A DNA stretch of 64,000 nt, taken from assembly GCF_902374955.1 (NCBI RefSeq), contig NZ_CABKRX010000094.1, positions 375,720 through 439,719 of the forward strand, read 5' to 3'. The notes under the pieces were generated by a model, which ran no database searches, was not told the origin of the DNA, and saw only the letters and a list, made by a program, of their open reading frames with translations. This DNA comes from Bacillus massilioanorexius. GTDB taxonomy: Bacteria; Bacillota; Bacilli; Bacillales; DSM-1321. Both the position numbers and the translations under genes were made by a program. Positions 1-8,592 of this stretch are shown here, piece after piece; position 1 is the stretch's first letter, and every line of letters begins with the position of its first letter.

Positions 1-2
1 AA

Positions 3-221
3 ATCATGCGTAAAACAGTCGATAGGTTGCCGGAGATAATGGAATCAATTCCGAATCACATTATCAAGGACGGTAACGCAGCGCTATTTAAAACGTTGTT
101 GCAGGCTAACGACATGCTGACGGATAGAGTCGAGGTTAGCAGCGGGAATAGTGACGGACAGTCGATCGAGGATATTAAGGCGAAGATTGCACGTTATAAG
201 GGCGATTCCACAAGCGAGTAA
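3..221 (+). CDS. Phage terminase small subunit-like protein, C-terminal part (partial)
   Basis: The frame is open to the left edge of the window, so the gene probably starts upstream and only about 72 C-terminal residues are seen. The end of the protein is charged and helical-looking (an SIEDIKAKIARYKGD tail). From memory, this resembles the C-termini of small HTH proteins encoded just before the large terminase in Bacillus phages. Its place upstream of the large terminase supports a small-terminase or DNA-recognition role. The identification rests mainly on position, because the N-terminal HTH, which would decide it, is outside the window. Confidence 0.45.
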   Translation: MMRKTVDRLPEIMESIPNHIIKDGNAALFKTLLQANDMLTDRVEVSSGNSDGQSIEDIKAKIARYKGDSTSE

Positions 222-660
222 AGTTGCGCACATATAATATGAAGGAAATAGGTGCAGCGGAATGTGAAACGTTGTGAATGACGACTATTACATCGGTTGC
301 GCCTGCCTGGCGCGTGACCCCTCGAACTTTTCAGACGGGTAGTTATCGTTATGCATTATCTTATACATTATCGCTAATCATTGGCGGACATGCAAACGTT
401 GATATGACGGCATCTATAACGATGTATAATTGCGCTAGTCATTCGATAATATGCCGAGGTAGCTTGAGCGTTGTAACAGCGCTGTTCGTGGCGAATGGTG
501 AACTTAACACAATGTGATACTGTTAAATTCGTTATGCAGTCGATAGAATAGCGTATACATCGCGAACCCCGGCAAAGGGGGGCGCCCCATCAAAAACGCT
601 ACATCTAGTGCGTTTTAAATCCGCGAATCAAATTTAACTTTCGAAAAGGGAGCGATATTG
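222..660. other. Phage intergenic stretch without a convincing gene; GC-rich palindrome near 567-588
   Basis: No reading frame here has a ribosome binding site and phage-like composition. A 79-codon frame at 278-517 lacks both. Positions 567-588 contain CCCC, then GGGG, then the palindrome GGGGCGCCCC. This makes alternative hairpins possible immediately upstream of the packaging genes. Its function is unknown. Confidence 0.5.
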
Positions 661-882
661 ATGATTGGTATAATTATAGCAGTAATCTTAACGTTTATTT
701 TATATTTAGCAATTTACGAAGGTATTGCGTTAGGTATCGTTTGGGTCATAAATACGGTAGCCGACACGTCAATTAGTTACGGAATTGTGGGAGGTATTAT
801 ATTCGCTCTATGGTTCGCGGTACTCCTAATTAATGCACTCGCTACTTACGGAGCTTATTCGCAAACTAAACGTAGGTTTTAG
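661..882 (+). CDS. Small phage membrane protein (two predicted membrane segments)
   Basis: This 73-residue protein has two strongly hydrophobic stretches, at roughly residues 1-23 and 43-65, and a short basic end (QTKRRF). I chose the ATG at 661 over the in-frame TTG three bases earlier because the AAAAGGGAG ribosome binding site sits at better spacing for it. It lies between the small-terminase-like gene and the recombinase, in the same direction as the late genes. I do not recognise a family. A small phage membrane protein such as a holin-like or superinfection-exclusion protein is possible, but nothing in the sequence decides this. Confidence 0.55.
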   Translation: MIGIIIAVILTFILYLAIYEGIALGIVWVINTVADTSISYGIVGGIIFALWFAVLLINALATYGAYSQTKRRF

Positions 883-965
883 GCGGGAAATTAAAGGCTG
901 AGAGACGTTTTAATCAACTCCGAGTGTATTCGTATTAGCAACGCCAATAAGCGCTATTTCAACGC

Positions 966-995
966 AAAAAATAAGCGCCACATAAAGGGCGCCTT
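966..995 (-). terminator. Terminator-like hairpin for the recombinase gene
   Basis: Read on the minus strand just past the recombinase stop, a GGCGCC arm pairs with GGCGC(TT) across a short loop. It is followed by a run of six Ts. The stem is short and has one bulge, so confidence is moderate. Confidence 0.5.
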
Positions 996-1545
996 AAAGG
1001 TTAATATTCGCATATACTTCGTCGATACTATCTTGGTTAATACCGATGTATTTAAGCGTAATAGATTGCGCAGAATGGTTGAAAATCGACTGCAGCAGCG
1101 CAATATCAACGCCTTTTTTATACGCGTGATAGCCGAATGTTTTGCGGAGCGTATGAGTACCAATTGCGCCAATTTTGTCGGCAATGCCAGCGCGTTCGGC
1201 TGCGGCGTTAAGTACTTGGTAGGCTGCGACACGGCTGATCGGCTTGTTGTTGCCTTTACGCGACTTAAATACGTACTCATCGTCGCTAGCAGTTGCCGGT
1301 ATTAAATCCGCAACGGCTTTTTTAATAGTGTCGTTGAATATAAAGCGTTTAGGCTTGCGAGTTTTTGTTTCTTGTACGACGATTGAGTCTTTGTTGCGAA
1401 TGTCGCCGACTTTTAACGTCAGGATATCGCTAATACGCAAGCCGGAATTAATTCCGTAAGTGAAAAGCAGTAAATCGCGCCCGTGAAGGGCTTTTTTCAT
1501 TGCGCTAATATGACGTGTGTCGCGGATTGGTTCAACGGTATTCAT
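994..1545 (-). CDS. Tyrosine recombinase (integrase catalytic domain only)
   Basis: This 183-residue protein contains only the catalytic half of a lambda-integrase/XerC-type tyrosine recombinase. The visible residues are Arg37 (in GLRISDIL), the H131-T-L-R134 box, His157 (NHSA) and the nucleophile candidate Tyr166 (LKYIGI). Typical integrases are about 300-400 residues with an N-terminal core-binding domain, which is absent here. It is transcribed against the late genes and sits between the small- and large-terminase genes, an odd place for the integrating enzyme. A role in packaging-end processing, dimer resolution or regulation is possible. The family assignment is firm and the role is not. 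A diverged relative lies at 44,679-45,242. Confidence 0.85.
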   Translation of the reverse strand: MNTVEPIRDTRHISAMKKALHGRDLLLFTYGINSGLRISDILTLKVGDIRNKDSIVVQETKTRKPKRFIFNDTIKKAVADLIPATASDDEYVFKSRKGNNKPISRVAAYQVLNAAAERAGIADKIGAIGTHTLRKTFGYHAYKKGVDIALLQSIFNHSAQSITLKYIGINQDSIDEVYANINL

Positions 1546-1607
1546 ACGAACAACTCCTATAACGAATTTATCTTAATTTTCAATATGTTAAATTAATAAT
1601 AACGCTA

Positions 1608-3446
1608 TTGGAAACGATTGTCAAACGTAAAATACATAAAATTGGAAAGGGGGAGGTCACTATCGCATGGGTTAACAGTAGATGGCTCGGACGAGCAGAG
1701 CGTGGCGAGCTTATTGACACACTTACGGAATTAGTTGACGAGATGGTAAAACAAGAACAAGCCGGATCATTGGCGCCCGAAGAGTACGAAGAACTTGCGC
1801 TAAATATCGACGAGCTCGAACGCTTAAGACGAATTCACCGCGCGGAAGTTGACCTACTCTATTTCTCGCATGAATATTTTTCAGAAGTAAGAAACGAAGG
1901 CAACGCAGGAAATTGGGACGGTTTCGACTTAGCAGATGTAAGCGACGCAGCACAGTTCCACCGAGAGATATGTTCAGATATTGACGAAGTATCAAACGTA
2001 AATACTAACGAAAAACTAGTTGAAGCTGCGCCACGTTCACACGGAAAAAGTTCGTATCTAAGTAAAGCAACTCCACTGCGTGAGGTAGTTTATCGCAAAC
2101 GTAAATACATTATCATCATATCTGAAACGCCCTCAGTTTCGGTACCAAACTTGGAATGGATTGCGGGGCAGTTGAAGACGAACACGAAGCTCCGAGAAGA
2201 TTTCGGGCCATTACTTTCGCCAAAACAACAGATTAATCCGAAAGATAATAGCTCCGAGTTTATCGCCTGGGAAGATCAGGGCGCCGACTTACCGCCGAAG
2301 CTGTTAACACTCGTTCAAGCGGCATCGACAGGTCAAGCGCTACGTGGTCGAAATTGGAACGGTACGCGACCGGACTTAATTATCGGTGATGACTTAGAGG
2401 ATATAAAAACGAACGCAGCTACGAAAGAGTTGCGAGAGAAATTGCGCGATTGGTTCAGTCAAACAGTAATGCCACTCGGCGACCCAAAAGGTAAACGTAC
2501 GGCATTTATCATAATGGGAACGGTAGTGCATGAAGATAGTTTACTAAACGATTTGCTTCATAATCGTGCGGACTTTAAGTCGAAGAAATATCGAGCTATC
2601 ATCGAAGACCCTTTACGCATGGACTTATGGGACGAATGTAAGTCGATTTACCAAAGCGACCAAATAGCTGTCAACGAGCGCGAAGCCAAAGCGCGTGAAT
2701 TTTACGAAGCGAATCGCGAGCTTATGGACGAAGGTGCAATCGTACTATGGGAAGAGGTGCAGCCAATTTGGCGCTTAATGACTTGGAAGTGGGCCAACGG
2801 TTCGAAGGCGTTTAACACCGAGTACCAAAACGAGCCGAGAGACGAAGAGTCGCAAATATTCAATCCTAATACATTTCAATACTTCAGCGAATCTGATTTG
2901 TTGGATGAGTACGGTCGACAAATGCCATTGGATTTTTACGCGTTTTGGGACGTAGCAATGGGCAAAAGTTCGCGCTCAGATTATAACGCTATAGTAACTA
3001 TCGCTAGAAACCGAATGACTGGCGTAATTTATATTATAGACGCATGGGCGAAGAAATGTCCGGCACACGAAGCGCTTAATGTCGCAGTAGATAAAATTAA
3101 AGAGTATGAGCATAAAATTTTCGCTGTTGAAACGATTGGCGCAGGTCATGACTTCTACAGACAATTGCGCGACAGATTAGCTAAAGAAAAAGTTTATAGT
3201 ACGAAATTAAAGCCGATTGCACATCACGGAGCAAATAAAGAAAAGCGTATTGAAGCGCTAGAGCCGATGTGTGAAAACGGCTTTTTGCGTTTCCAAAAAC
3301 GACAAGGTTTATTAATCGAACAGCTCGAACAATTTCCTGGCGGAAGGCATGACGATTTAGCTGACGCAACTGCCGGAGTTGTCAGCGTTATTGGTGGCGG
3401 AGGTAGACCACGTAAAACATTTAGATATAAGCCACGCGGCTTGTAA
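1608..3446 (+). CDS. terL: Phage terminase large subunit (packaging ATPase/nuclease)
   Basis: The terminase large subunit powers DNA entry into the prohead and cuts the concatemer. An adenine-binding/P-loop-like stretch (RSHGKSS, about residue 143) and a Walker B acidic box (LIIGDDLED) form the ATPase. The C-terminal RNase H-like nuclease is marked by DFYAFWDVAMGKS and the late RHDDLADA acidic motif. The length of about 612 residues is usual for the family. The start is uncertain. The first frame start is a TTG at 1608 with a weak ribosome binding site, while a strong GGGGGAGG at 1649-1656 precedes no good in-frame start. The portal gene follows after 17 bases with a good ribosome binding site. 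Confidence 0.9.
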   Translation: METIVKRKIHKIGKGEVTIAWVNSRWLGRAERGELIDTLTELVDEMVKQEQAGSLAPEEYEELALNIDELERLRRIHRAEVDLLYFSHEYFSEVRNEGNAGNWDGFDLADVSDAAQFHREICSDIDEVSNVNTNEKLVEAAPRSHGKSSYLSKATPLREVVYRKRKYIIIISETPSVSVPNLEWIAGQLKTNTKLREDFGPLLSPKQQINPKDNSSEFIAWEDQGADLPPKLLTLVQAASTGQALRGRNWNGTRPDLIIGDDLEDIKTNAATKELREKLRDWFSQTVMPLGDPKGKRTAFIIMGTVVHEDSLLNDLLHNRADFKSKKYRAIIEDPLRMDLWDECKSIYQSDQIAVNEREAKAREFYEANRELMDEGAIVLWEEVQPIWRLMTWKWANGSKAFNTEYQNEPRDEESQIFNPNTFQYFSESDLLDEYGRQMPLDFYAFWDVAMGKSSRSDYNAIVTIARNRMTGVIYIIDAWAKKCPAHEALNVAVDKIKEYEHKIFAVETIGAGHDFYRQLRDRLAKEKVYSTKLKPIAHHGANKEKRIEALEPMCENGFLRFQKRQGLLIEQLEQFPGGRHDDLADATAGVVSVIGGGGRPRKTFRYKPRGL

Positions 3447-3463
3447 TAACGGAGGTGTAGCAC

Positions 3464-4939
3464 TTGAGTTTATTTAACGTAGGCGATTATTTTCCGCCTG
3501 AGGAACATCGTGAACGCGTTGAGAGATACAGAAAGAATAAACTTATCGCAATGGGGAAACATTGGACGGTTTTTCCTACAGATAATTTATCGGATCCACA
3601 TAAAAAGATTGTATTAATAGCTTCGAACTTGCCCGGTATTATATGCAAAAAATCTGCGGACTTCTTATTTGGTGAGACACCCGTTTATAGCGCAGGTAAA
3701 GACGACGCTTCAACTGAACAAAAAGCGATAGAAAGACTAGTCGAAGAGAATGATTTACACATTACGAATTACGAATCGTCATTTTCAAACGCTTATAGGG
3801 GCGATTCTTTCTTTAAAATTCGGTGGGGGCAGAAATTCGGAGGATTAGAGCCTGAAGAAGTTGATCCGTACCGTGTTTTTATTGAGTCGCAAAAAGCAGA
3901 GTATGTTTTCCCGGAAACTTTACCGGGCGATAGTACTACAATTTATGCGTATCACATTGCTGTGCCGGTGGTTGTTGAAGGTACCGGCGATGAGAAATGG
4001 GTGTTAAATGTAGAATCGCATTATCCAGGACGCATTGAGTATTCAAGTTACGAGATAGAGCCGTTTCATCATTCATCATTTGAGAATGCAGTAACTGATT
4101 GGAAGATTATTAGAAAATTACAGACTGAGAAAGAAACAGTACTTACGGGAATAAACGAGCCATTAATTGTCCACGTTCCAAACTTTTCTACAGACGATGA
4201 TTGGCAAGGAATTGATGATATTAGCGAGAATGAAACAATTTTCGCTGAGATAGATAACCGTTTAGCAAAAATAGCTGAGATTCTTGATAAACATAGTGAC
4301 CCAGCGATGGCTGTACCTCAAGGCTCATTAATAGAGGACGAACGAGGCGAACCGATATTCCACGTTGGACGTGACAAGATATTTGAAGTAGAAAGTAAAA
4401 ATGAAGTTATTCCTCAATACATTACATGGAACGGTCAGCTAGACGCGGCTTTCCGTGAATTAGACGTATTGCTCGATCATCTACTTATCGTGTCTGAGTT
4501 ACCGCCAGTAGCTCTAGGTAAAACCGATAGTGGTACGTCCGGCTCATCAGGATTTGCTATTAAGTGGCGTATGAACTCGCTATTAGCAAAGATTAATAGA
4601 AAGCGTCAGTATTACGACAAAGCATTGAAATACGTATTAACCATTGCGCAAAAGTTAGAGCATGTGAATGCTGAAACAAAGCCTAACTATGAAGTAACAA
4701 TTCCGAAAATCAAGTTCCAAGATGGTTTACCTAATGACGAGTTAGAAACTGCTAACATCACGTCTATTAGAACGGGCGGAAAGGCTACTCAATCACAGTT
4801 AAGCGCAATAATGGAAGTTCACGGCTATACAGAAGAGCAGGCGCGCATTGAATTGGCTCGTATTGAAGCAGAAGAAAAGGCGCAAGGATTCGTTGATTCT
4901 AACGTATTTAATACAGAAAACGGTGGCGATGATGAATGA
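3464..4939 (+). CDS. Phage portal protein
   Basis: A 491-residue protein directly after the large terminase. Its position, length and composition match Gram-positive phage portals of the SPP1 gp6-like group, which form the dodecameric DNA gate at one capsid vertex. It has the usual conserved middle (SELPPVALGK, then a Gly/Ser loop TDSGTSGSSGF) before a long helical segment with lysines and arginines. The start is TTG, chosen because GGAGGTG lies nine bases upstream. It overlaps the next gene by ATGA, suggesting translational coupling in one late operon. Confidence 0.85.
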   Translation: MSLFNVGDYFPPEEHRERVERYRKNKLIAMGKHWTVFPTDNLSDPHKKIVLIASNLPGIICKKSADFLFGETPVYSAGKDDASTEQKAIERLVEENDLHITNYESSFSNAYRGDSFFKIRWGQKFGGLEPEEVDPYRVFIESQKAEYVFPETLPGDSTTIYAYHIAVPVVVEGTGDEKWVLNVESHYPGRIEYSSYEIEPFHHSSFENAVTDWKIIRKLQTEKETVLTGINEPLIVHVPNFSTDDDWQGIDDISENETIFAEIDNRLAKIAEILDKHSDPAMAVPQGSLIEDERGEPIFHVGRDKIFEVESKNEVIPQYITWNGQLDAAFRELDVLLDHLLIVSELPPVALGKTDSGTSGSSGFAIKWRMNSLLAKINRKRQYYDKALKYVLTIAQKLEHVNAETKPNYEVTIPKIKFQDGLPNDELETANITSIRTGGKATQSQLSAIMEVHGYTEEQARIELARIEAEEKAQGFVDSNVFNTENGGDDE

Positions 4940-5769
4940 CGCAGCCACCTACACCAAACTATGACTATGACGTTGCTCAGCTTGTGAAATTGTACGAAAA
5001 AGCTATCGATAAAATAATGCGTGAACTAGAACGAGTTGACCTAGATAATTTCACACGCGCAAATCAATTAGCAACCTTAAAATCTATCGCTGAAATTCTA
5101 GAAGGTTTAGACTCTACCGCAAGTGTTTGGGCTTCCGAATGTATAGAAAAAGCCGTAAAGGACGGAATTATCAGCACCATTATTTCATTAGGTGTCGTTA
5201 AAACTGTCGCAGAAGCGGAGGACATCTTTAAGTTTAACCGCATTAATAAGGAGTTCGTGAAGGCAGCCGTTGCCGACACGCAGGCAGATTTATTAGCAGT
5301 TACACAAAACGTGGACAAGAAAGTCCGAGCCACAGTACGTAAAGTTAGCGCAGAGGTTTTACGTTCGAATTTAACGCAAGGCATAAACGGTACTCAGACG
5401 TTAAAGCGCGATATTACGGCGGAGTTAAGAAAACAACTAGGCGACTCACTGAATAGCGCAATTATTGACGCAGCGGGCAGAAGATGGCGACCTTCGAAAT
5501 ACGTAGAAGTATTAGTCAGAACGAAAATGATGGAAGCACATCGAGAATCGACTATTAACGAAGGAGTTTCACGCGGTGCACTTTACGGAGTTGTATCGAA
5601 ACATGGCGCGAAGGATGCTTGCGGTAAATGGGAAGGTAAAGTATTGAAACTAACGCCCGACGCACCTGGCGACTATACGTATGTAGGCGACATACCACGC
5701 AATGAGTTATGGCACCCTTGTTGTAAACACCAACTTACAGCCGTGCGAAAGCCGGAAAGGTACGTGTAA
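4936..5769 (+). CDS. Phage minor head protein (Mu gpF/SPP1 gp7-like)
   Basis: This 277-residue protein has a helical N-terminal part and a C-terminal block (LVRTKMMEAHREST, then KHGAKDACGKWEGK and WHPCCKHQLTAV). That block is typical of the Mu F-like/SPP1 gp7 minor head family. These proteins associate with the portal, and some influence DNA ejection. The cysteines Cys230, Cys267 and Cys268 together with histidines near the end are usual in this family. Its start overlaps the portal stop (ATGA). A 76-base gap with a strong ribosome binding site separates it from the scaffold gene. Confidence 0.8.
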   Translation: MTQPPTPNYDYDVAQLVKLYEKAIDKIMRELERVDLDNFTRANQLATLKSIAEILEGLDSTASVWASECIEKAVKDGIISTIISLGVVKTVAEAEDIFKFNRINKEFVKAAVADTQADLLAVTQNVDKKVRATVRKVSAEVLRSNLTQGINGTQTLKRDITAELRKQLGDSLNSAIIDAAGRRWRPSKYVEVLVRTKMMEAHRESTINEGVSRGALYGVVSKHGAKDACGKWEGKVLKLTPDAPGDYTYVGDIPRNELWHPCCKHQLTAVRKPERYV

Positions 5770-5845
5770 TCATTCGACCTGGCGAACGTCAATAAAAGTC
5801 GCAAAATTCGAGGCGTAGCTCGTAAAACACGAAGGAGGAACAATA

Positions 5846-6454
5846 GTGAATAAAAACAATCTATTAAAATTAAATTTACAATATTTTGCCGAAGGTGATG
5901 GCGCTGATAATTCGTCAGACGTGACGGAAAACACGGATAACGCGGCGCAAGGTGATAACGAGAACACACAATCGGAACATATGATTCCGAAAAGTAGATT
6001 CGACGAGATTAACACGCGATATAAAGAAGTGCAAGCGAAACTCGATGAATTTACGCAAGCTCAAAAGGCGGCAGAAACAAAAGCGCAAGAAGAAGCGGGT
6101 GAGTTTAAGGGGTTATATGAAACAATGAAACTAACTCATGATTCACTCGAATTACGCAATAAGGAGCTTGAGGCTGTTGTTGGTGATATGTTGTCAACGA
6201 AATTAGCGGGTATTCCGAAAGAACTTCATGAATTAATCCCTGACAATCTTTCAACTGAAGGTAAACTGAGTTGGATTACGAAAGCTGAAACAAAAGGATT
6301 ATTTGGGAAGAAAGAACAAAAGCCCGTCGGTTCGCAGACTAATGGAAATCCAACTATAGGTATTACAAAAGAACAATTCCAAGCTATGACTTACCGAGAA
6401 AGAGATGAAATATTTAGAACTAACCTCGAACTATATAAAAGATTAAGCAAATAG
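5846..6454 (+). CDS. Capsid scaffolding protein
   Basis: A 202-residue, highly charged, coiled-coil-rich protein just upstream of the capsid gene, as expected for a scaffold that is removed during prohead maturation. It begins with the LKLNLQYFAE motif frequent in Firmicutes phage scaffold proteins. An acidic Asn/Asp/Gln-rich stretch follows, then a helical region (residues about 50-110) rich in Lys, Glu and Ala. The start is GTG, with GAAGGAGGA just upstream. A hairpin terminator overlaps its stop codon, so transcription into the capsid gene may be only partly inherited from this gene. Confidence 0.8.
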   Translation: MNKNNLLKLNLQYFAEGDGADNSSDVTENTDNAAQGDNENTQSEHMIPKSRFDEINTRYKEVQAKLDEFTQAQKAAETKAQEEAGEFKGLYETMKLTHDSLELRNKELEAVVGDMLSTKLAGIPKELHELIPDNLSTEGKLSWITKAETKGLFGKKEQKPVGSQTNGNPTIGITKEQFQAMTYRERDEIFRTNLELYKRLSK

Positions 6455-6477
6455 GTATTGTCCTACTTGCTTTTTTT
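6447..6477 (+). terminator. Hairpin with T-run between scaffold and capsid genes
   Basis: GCAAATAGG pairs with CCTACTTGC (one mismatch) around a six-base loop and is followed by seven Ts. The left arm overlaps the end of the scaffold gene. It looks like an intrinsic or partial terminator inside the late operon. Confidence 0.6.
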
Positions 6478-6516
6478 AATTTCTAAAACTATTAAAAACA
6501 AGGAGTGTTTATATTT

Positions 6517-7329
6517 ATGGCACAAACAAAATTAGCGAACTTAGTAAACCCACAAGTAATGGCGGACATGATTTCTGCTGGATTACCAAGCAAGATTAAA
6601 TTCTCACCTATCGCGCGTATCGATACTACTTTATCAGGTCAAGCGGGTGACACAATCACAATCCCTAAATATGCATACATTGGAGACGCTGAAGATTTAA
6701 CAGAAGGTGTTGCTATGGGCACTGTTGTTCTATCTACTTCTACACAAACAGCTACAATCAAACAAGCTGGTAAAGCTGTTGAGGTTACAGATAAAGCGGC
6801 TTTAGCAGGGTATGGCGATCCTATCGGAGAAGCAAAACGTCAATTAGAAGATTCAATCGCGTCAAAAGTAGATGCGGATTGTGTAACAGCTTTAAAAGCA
6901 GCAACATTATCACATGATGCTTCAAGCGCTGTAATTTCGTATAACTCAATTGTCGACGCAGTTGATAAGTTTGAAGAAGAGGACGATGAGCAAAAAATCC
7001 TATTTATTCACCCACTACAAAAAGGCACACTTCGCAAAGATCCTAACTTTATCGATAATGTACCGAATGCGTATATGACGGGCGTTGTTGGTGAAATCGC
7101 TGGATGTCAGGTATTTGCTTCTAAAAAAGTACCTAAAGAGGATGTAGGAGGAACTTACACAAACTTTATTGTTAAACCTGGTGCTCTAGCAATCTATCTT
7201 AAACGTGATGTTGAGGTAGAATCTGACCGAGATATTCTAGCTAAATCAACTGTAATCTCAGCAGATGAGTTTTACGTTGCAGCGATCGAAGACGATTCAA
7301 AAGTAGTTAAATTTACTACTAAAGCCTAA
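6517..7329 (+). CDS. Major capsid protein (N4 gp56/HK97-fold type)
   Basis: A 270-residue protein whose N-terminal half (MAQTKLANLVNPQVMADM, then GDTITIPKY and VEVTDKAAL) matches the N4-gp56-type major capsid family common in Firmicutes phages. It has a late FIVKPGALAIYLKR segment and a C-terminal strand. I chose the ATG at 6517. An in-frame GTG at 6505 lies inside the AAGGAG ribosome binding site and is unlikely. Codon choice is closer to highly expressed host genes than in neighbouring phage genes, which suits the most abundant virion protein. It follows the scaffold gene directly. Confidence 0.9.
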   Translation: MAQTKLANLVNPQVMADMISAGLPSKIKFSPIARIDTTLSGQAGDTITIPKYAYIGDAEDLTEGVAMGTVVLSTSTQTATIKQAGKAVEVTDKAALAGYGDPIGEAKRQLEDSIASKVDADCVTALKAATLSHDASSAVISYNSIVDAVDKFEEEDDEQKILFIHPLQKGTLRKDPNFIDNVPNAYMTGVVGEIAGCQVFASKKVPKEDVGGTYTNFIVKPGALAIYLKRDVEVESDRDILAKSTVISADEFYVAAIEDDSKVVKFTTKA

Positions 7330-7346
7330 TATGTGAGGTGATAAAT

Positions 7347-7457
7347 ATGCTACTTAGACGACACAGAAAGCCTAATGAAAAAGTAGTTTCAGAGAAAGTT
7401 CAGAAAGCGGAGGTAAAGCCGAAAAGGGTGCCGGCTAAGAAAACCTCCACGAAATAA
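7347..7457 (+). CDS. Small basic phage protein (36 residues)
   Basis: A 36-codon frame starts at the ATG at 7347, with a TGAGGTG ribosome binding site eight bases upstream, and ends with TAA at 7457, just before the next ribosome binding site. The product is strongly basic, with Lys, Arg and Val/Pro repeats (KVQKAEVKPKRVPAKKTS). It fills the gap between the capsid and connector genes, where many related phages carry a small head-associated protein. I recognise no domain. A virion, DNA-binding or decoration role is only a guess. Confidence 0.6.
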   Translation: MLLRRHRKPNEKVVSEKVQKAEVKPKRVPAKKTSTK

Positions 7458-7469
7458 GGAGGAAATTTT

Positions 7470-7853
7470 ATGGCGGTAACTATTTCGGATGCAGACGTAT
7501 ATATTGCGCAAAATGTCATTGATATTGACGATTGGGCGGACGCTGAAGAAGCGAAGAAGCAACGAATTTTAACAGCAGCAAGCACGACACTTTCACGCAA
7601 ATATAAAGATTACGAGATACCGGACGCAGCCGTGTACGAGTTTGCGCCGGTGCTCGCTATTGTATTCAGCGATACTTATAAGATGCAACGTTATGGCGTT
7701 AATAGTTTTTCTGTTAAAGGGATTTCGTTCTCATTCGCAGGTGATAGCGCTGAATTAGAACAACTCATTCCGAAAACTGCCGTCGATTTAATCAGCGAGC
7801 TAAACGGAATAGACTTGACGCCTAAACGACGCGTCGGAAGGTCGGTGAGATAA
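7470..7853 (+). CDS. Head-tail connector (adaptor) protein
   Basis: This 127-residue protein follows the capsid gene. Its N-terminal pattern (MAVTISDADVYIAQNVIDIDDW, with residues grouped as short helices) is typical of gp6/gp15-like head-tail connectors that form the ring below the portal. A basic C-terminus (PKRRVGRSVR) ends it. GGAGGAAA sits eight bases upstream of the ATG. It overlaps the next gene by one base (TAATG), so the two are translationally coupled. The family assignment rests on gene order and size more than on a sharp motif. Confidence 0.7.
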   Translation: MAVTISDADVYIAQNVIDIDDWADAEEAKKQRILTAASTTLSRKYKDYEIPDAAVYEFAPVLAIVFSDTYKMQRYGVNSFSVKGISFSFAGDSAELEQLIPKTAVDLISELNGIDLTPKRRVGRSVR

Positions 7854-8170
7854 TGGCGCTCTTACCTTTAAAACAAACGATAACAATTAAGCGTGAAGGC
7901 GAGTTAGACGAGTGGGGCGAAAGTACAGGCAGCAGTACCTCTACGCTAAAATGTCGTGTCGACGAATCGTCTAAAGTCGTTCAAAATTCTCTCGGCAATG
8001 AGGTAGTTGCGGGCATGGAAATAACGCTTAATAAACTCGCTGACATTAAATACGGCGACCAAATCGAATATACAAACGAGCTCGGCGTCACTATTTTGCG
8101 CGAGCCTATTCGTATTGAAGTTGTTCGCATGATTAATGGTAAGCCCGTTTTGACGACGGTTTATGCGTGA
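7853..8170 (+). CDS. Head closure / head-tail stopper protein
   Basis: A small all-beta-looking protein of 105 residues with the pattern QTITIKREGELDEWGES followed by CRVDE and a strand-rich remainder. This fits SPP1 gp16-like head completion proteins, which close the capsid exit channel. It starts at the last base of the preceding connector stop and is followed by the tail completion gene after 13 bases. Function is inferred from size, order (connector, stopper, gp10-like, terminator, sheath) and this pattern. Confidence 0.65.
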   Translation: MALLPLKQTITIKREGELDEWGESTGSSTSTLKCRVDESSKVVQNSLGNEVVAGMEITLNKLADIKYGDQIEYTNELGVTILREPIRIEVVRMINGKPVLTTVYA

Positions 8171-8183
8171 GGGGGACTAAGCA

Positions 8184-8591
8184 GTGGCGAAATCATTCGA
8201 ATTAGATATGAGTCGTTTTGAGTCAGCGTTAAGGCAAACGCCAGAAGCTATGTCAAAAGGCGTTAGGCAGGCGATGGACGACATTAAAGACGATTGGGTT
8301 AAAGAAGCACGCGATTTAGCTCCTTTGAAAAGTAGAAATTTACGCGACCAAATTAGCGGTGATGTAGAAGGCAATGGCTCAGAAACTAAGGTTATCGTGA
8401 CAGCTAATGCAAGACAAGGCGGGTTTAACTACGGTTATTATATACATGAGTTAGACGCAGGCGGTAATCAGTTGCGGTTAAAAGGCGCAGAAAAGAAATT
8501 CTTAGATAAGGCGGCGGATAATTCCGAACAAAAGTGGCAGCAATGGTTGGATGAAGAAGTCGAAGAAGCGTTAAAGAAAGCGGGGTGGTAG
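8184..8591 (+). CDS. HK97 gp10-like head-tail joining protein
   Basis: This 135-residue protein has an amphipathic N-terminal helix (FESALRQTPEAMSKGVRQAM), then the block WVKEARDLAPLKSRNLRDQI. That block is characteristic of the HK97 gp10/tail completion family (APLKSRNLR matches the family's APvdTGnLr). A YGYYIHELDAGG stretch follows. The start is GTG with a GAGGGGG ribosome binding site. It sits one base from the next gene, so the joining genes form one translational unit. The protein probably acts at the head-tail interface. Confidence 0.75.
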   Translation: MAKSFELDMSRFESALRQTPEAMSKGVRQAMDDIKDDWVKEARDLAPLKSRNLRDQISGDVEGNGSETKVIVTANARQGGFNYGYYIHELDAGGNQLRLKGAEKKFLDKAADNSEQKWQQWLDEEVEEALKKAGW

Positions 8592-8592
8592 T

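Noticed and set aside
278..517. 79-codon frame in the phage packaging region
   Set aside because: No ribosome binding site, no recognisable domain and composition unlike neighbouring phage genes.
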